Below, in pieces: positions 61,872 to 64,000 of a stretch of 64,000 nt of DNA. The notes below the pieces were generated by a model. It searched no databases, was not told where the DNA came from, and saw only the letters and a list, made by a program, of their open reading frames with translations. The stretch is from the NCBI RefSeq assembly GCF_031884435.1, contig NZ_CP134779.1, positions 186,001-250,000 on the forward strand, in the 5' to 3' direction. The first letter of the stretch is position 1, and each line of letters begins with the position of its first letter. This DNA comes from Bosea sp. 685 (GTDB lineage Bacteria; Pseudomonadota; Alphaproteobacteria; Rhizobiales; Beijerinckiaceae). The position numbers were made by a program, and so were the translations under genes.

Positions 61872-63617
61872 ATGCGCGCGCAAAAATGGCTGATGACGAT
61901 CCTGGCGACAGGGCTTGCCGGGGCCACTCCCGCGCTGTCGCAGACGATCTATCCGATCAACCGGGCTGAAATCCTCGCGGGCTCGCGCTTCGATTTCAAG
62001 GTCGAGTTCCCCAACGCGCCGACCTCGGCTGATGTGACGGTCACGATCAACGGCAAGCCCGCAGCCGACATCTTCGGCAAGCCGACCGCCTTCACCCAGA
62101 ACGAGGAAGGCCAGAAGCATTCGGCGCTGTGGCTGCGTGGCGCGACGCTGCCGGCCGGCAACTACGTCGTCGAGGCGACGCAAGGGGCGAACAAGGCGAC
62201 GGTGAAATGGCAGGTCTTCGCGACGGCCCAGCCGCGCCGGGCCAAGAACGTCATCCTGTTCATCGGCGACGGCATGTCGGTGGCGCATCGCACTGCGGCG
62301 CGGATCATGTCCAAGGGCTGGGAAGAGGGCCGCTTCAATGGCGAACTCGCCATCGACGACATGCCCAACATGGCGCTGATCTCGACCTCGGGCAGCGATT
62401 CCATCGTCACCGACAGCGCCAACAGCGCCCATGCCTACACCACGGGCCACAAATCCTGCGTCAACGCGCTTGGCGTCTACTGCGCCAAGAACGCGCTGAC
62501 GCTGGACCACCCCAAGGTCGAGACCATCTCGGAGCTGATCAAGCGCCGCAACAAGATGACGATCGGCGTCGTCACCAATGCCGAGATCGAGGATGCGACG
62601 CCGGCCGCCATGGTCGCCCATACCCGCCGACGCTCGGATTACAACGACATCGTCAAGATGTTCTACGATGTGAAGCCGGACGTGATCATGGGCGGCGGCT
62701 CGCCGAACTTCCTGCCCAAGACGACGCCGGGCTCCAAGCGCACCGATGATCTCGACTTCATCGCCCAGTTCAAGGCGGCCGGCTACAGCATCGCCACGAC
62801 CAAGACCGAGATGAATGCGGCCGCCGCTTCCGGCGCCAAGAAGCTGCTCGGCCTCTACAACACCAGCAATGTCGACGGCGCCTTCGATCTGCGCCTCGCC
62901 AAGAAGGGCAGCATCGCCAAGTTCCCCGACCAGCCCGACGTCGCCGAGCAGACCAAGGCTGCGATCGACATGCTGAAGAGCAATGAGGACGGCTTCTTCC
63001 TGATGGTCGAGTCCGGCCGCATCGACAAATACAGCCACTCGCTGGATTGGGAGCGGGCCGTGTTCGACACGATCATGCTCGACAACGCCGTCAAGATCGC
63101 CAAGGATTTCGCCGGTGAGCGCAACGACACGCTGATCATCGTCGTGCCCGATCATACCCATGCGGTCTCGCTCGTCGGCACCTATGATGACGAGCGCCCG
63201 GGTCAGCTCCTGCGCGACAAGCTCGGCACCTATGCCGACTCCAAGGCGCCGAATTACGGTCCGCTCGACGCCGATGGCTATCCGACCAACGTCAACACCT
63301 CGCGCCGCCTCGCCGTGGTCTTCGGCACCTATCCCGACACCTGCGACACGGGCCGCCCCTTCATGGATGGCGAGCGCGTTCCGGCGGTGAAGAGCGCCGA
63401 CGGCAAGACCAATGTCGCCAACGAAGCCGACTGCACCGGGCCGCTGGCGACGCGCAAGGTCGGCAACCTGCCTTTCGACGCGAATTCGGGCGTGCATTCC
63501 GGCGATGACGGCATCTTGACCGCGATGGGCCCGGGAGCCGAGAAATTCCGCGGCCACAAGCCCAACACCTATGTCTTCCGTGTGATGGCGGAAGCGCTGG
63601 CGCTGGGCGGCGAGTGA
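61872..63617 (+). CDS. Alkaline phosphatase family protein
   Basis: 581 residues. The signal peptide ends ALS at about 23. An N-terminal beta domain (to about 120) precedes the phosphatase core: NVILFIGDGMSVAHRTAAR, the nucleophile S182 in IVTDSANSAHAYTTGHK, VESGRIDKYSH and VPDHTHAVSL for metal ligands. The C-terminal HSGDDG holds a further His. It is a periplasmic metal-dependent phosphomonoesterase. The Zur-like box upstream suggests control by zinc rather than, or besides, phosphate; only a weak half Pho box (CTGTCAC near 61809) is seen. Confidence 0.9.
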   Translation: MRAQKWLMTILATGLAGATPALSQTIYPINRAEILAGSRFDFKVEFPNAPTSADVTVTINGKPAADIFGKPTAFTQNEEGQKHSALWLRGATLPAGNYVVEATQGANKATVKWQVFATAQPRRAKNVILFIGDGMSVAHRTAARIMSKGWEEGRFNGELAIDDMPNMALISTSGSDSIVTDSANSAHAYTTGHKSCVNALGVYCAKNALTLDHPKVETISELIKRRNKMTIGVVTNAEIEDATPAAMVAHTRRRSDYNDIVKMFYDVKPDVIMGGGSPNFLPKTTPGSKRTDDLDFIAQFKAAGYSIATTKTEMNAAAASGAKKLLGLYNTSNVDGAFDLRLAKKGSIAKFPDQPDVAEQTKAAIDMLKSNEDGFFLMVESGRIDKYSHSLDWERAVFDTIMLDNAVKIAKDFAGERNDTLIIVVPDHTHAVSLVGTYDDERPGQLLRDKLGTYADSKAPNYGPLDADGYPTNVNTSRRLAVVFGTYPDTCDTGRPFMDGERVPAVKSADGKTNVANEADCTGPLATRKVGNLPFDANSGVHSGDDGILTAMGPGAEKFRGHKPNTYVFRVMAEALALGGE

Positions 63618-63645
63618 GCCGGTCCTGATCCGAGGCGAATGGTCC

Positions 63646-64000
63646 GTGCAGCAACCGATCCTCCTCGCAAGACTGTCCCGTCGCGGGCTCCTTCAGGGGC
63701 TCGCGACGCTCGCGTTCTGCGAGGCCGCCTCCGCGGACGAGGCGACGATCAGTTTCGACGGGCTCTACAAATCCTTCGGCGTGCTCGGCTTCCAGTTCTC
63801 GGATCGCGCCACGAGCCTGCGCGGGCAGGAGGTGCGCATGCTCGGCTACATGGCGCCGCCGCTGAAGCCCGAGAGCCATTTCTTCGTGCTGACGCGCGAA
63901 CCCCTGGCGATCTGCCCATTCTGCCAGTCCGATGCCGACTGGCCGGTCGATATCGTCGTGGTCTTCATGAAGGCGGTGACGCCGATGGTCAGTGCCGGGC
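63646..64000 (+). CDS. Secreted protein, DUF3299-like, N-terminal part
   Basis: 118 codons visible from GTG 63646, with GAGG nearby; the gene runs off the window. A signal sequence with SRRGLLQG suggests Tat export. The mature part (GQEVRMLGYMAPPLKPESHFFVL, then ICPFCQSDADWPVDIVVVFM) resembles the small beta fold of DUF3299 proteins, with a C-P-F-C pair in the place of the usual CIH motif. DUF3299-like genes occur near zinc-responsive ABC systems in some bacteria. It starts 28 bp after the phosphatase stop and is probably in the same transcript. Confidence 0.6.
   Translation, partial: MQQPILLARLSRRGLLQGLATLAFCEAASADEATISFDGLYKSFGVLGFQFSDRATSLRGQEVRMLGYMAPPLKPESHFFVLTREPLAICPFCQSDADWPVDIVVVFMKAVTPMVSAG

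Noticed and set aside
61710-63557. 615-codon minus-strand open frame opposite the alkaline phosphatase
   Set aside because: Antisense shadow of a well-supported gene; composition is the usual artefact of GC-rich codons.

Overview
The window reads as an ordinary chromosomal segment of a GC-rich alphaproteobacterium of the order Rhizobiales, most like Bosea or a close relative (inference, from gene content and style). Supporting genes are an aerobic cobaltochelatase pair (cobS, cobT), a SUV3-like helicase followed by an S4 protein, a 7Fe ferredoxin and a CarD regulator, a UbiA/DprE1-type pair, a hmuTUV-hutX haem locus, and many small palindromic intergenic repeats. Genes are dense and often joined by 4-bp ATGA stop/start overlaps.

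Layout. 1-4 kb: the end of a class III nucleotide cyclase, then a methyltransferase-like protein and two glycosyltransferases. 4.2-7.9 kb: cobS and cobT with a GFA-domain protein and a GNAT acetyltransferase between them. 8-12 kb: a secreted phytase-like esterase, rpmB with its terminator, a DUF3108 protein and an alpha/beta hydrolase. 12.2-17.5 kb: the SUV3-like helicase, S4 protein, fdxA and carD. 17.8-20.1 kb: an M48 lipoprotein protease and a nuclease-like protein.

20.1-26.2 kb is an accessory island. An intact tRNA-Arg(CCT) gene carries a 23-bp sequence at its 3' end that recurs exactly at 26158-26180. The enclosed 6 kb has visibly lower GC in parts. It encodes an excisionase-like HTH protein, a HigB/HigA pair, two unrelated two-TM proteins (one SLATT-like, one with a long coiled coil), a small lipoprotein, a uracil-DNA-glycosylase-like protein and unknowns. 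It has no integrase. This is the best candidate here for an undescribed, possibly defensive, system.

26.2-31 kb: a small secreted protein, a MipA/OmpV porin-like protein and an NtrC-type two-component system. 31-37.3 kb: a tightly coupled eight-gene operon (HAD phosphatase, class III aminotransferase, ureohydrolase-like protein, SMR, hydrolase, FemAB/GNAT-like, SMR, DUF2147) that looks like an uncharacterised envelope-metabolite pathway. 37.7-44 kb: a cyclopropane-fatty-acid synthase-like enzyme, a NitT/TauT-type ABC importer and a TctDE-like two-component system. 44.2-48.8 kb: haem import and handling. 49.5-53.9 kb: a periplasmic binding protein, hybrid kinase and response regulator resembling TorT-TorS-TorR. 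54.3-60.8 kb: an envelope glycan locus with UbiA/DprE1-like enzymes, then an aminotransferase, epimerase, a 36-residue protein and an SMR flippase-like protein. 61.1 kb to the end: cyanase, a Zur-box-like palindrome, an alkaline phosphatase and the start of a secreted protein.

Palindromic repeats recur between genes. Several form long hairpins whose stems differ between copies by paired changes. Some supply stop codons to the neighbouring gene, and one has become the C-terminus of a VOC-family protein.
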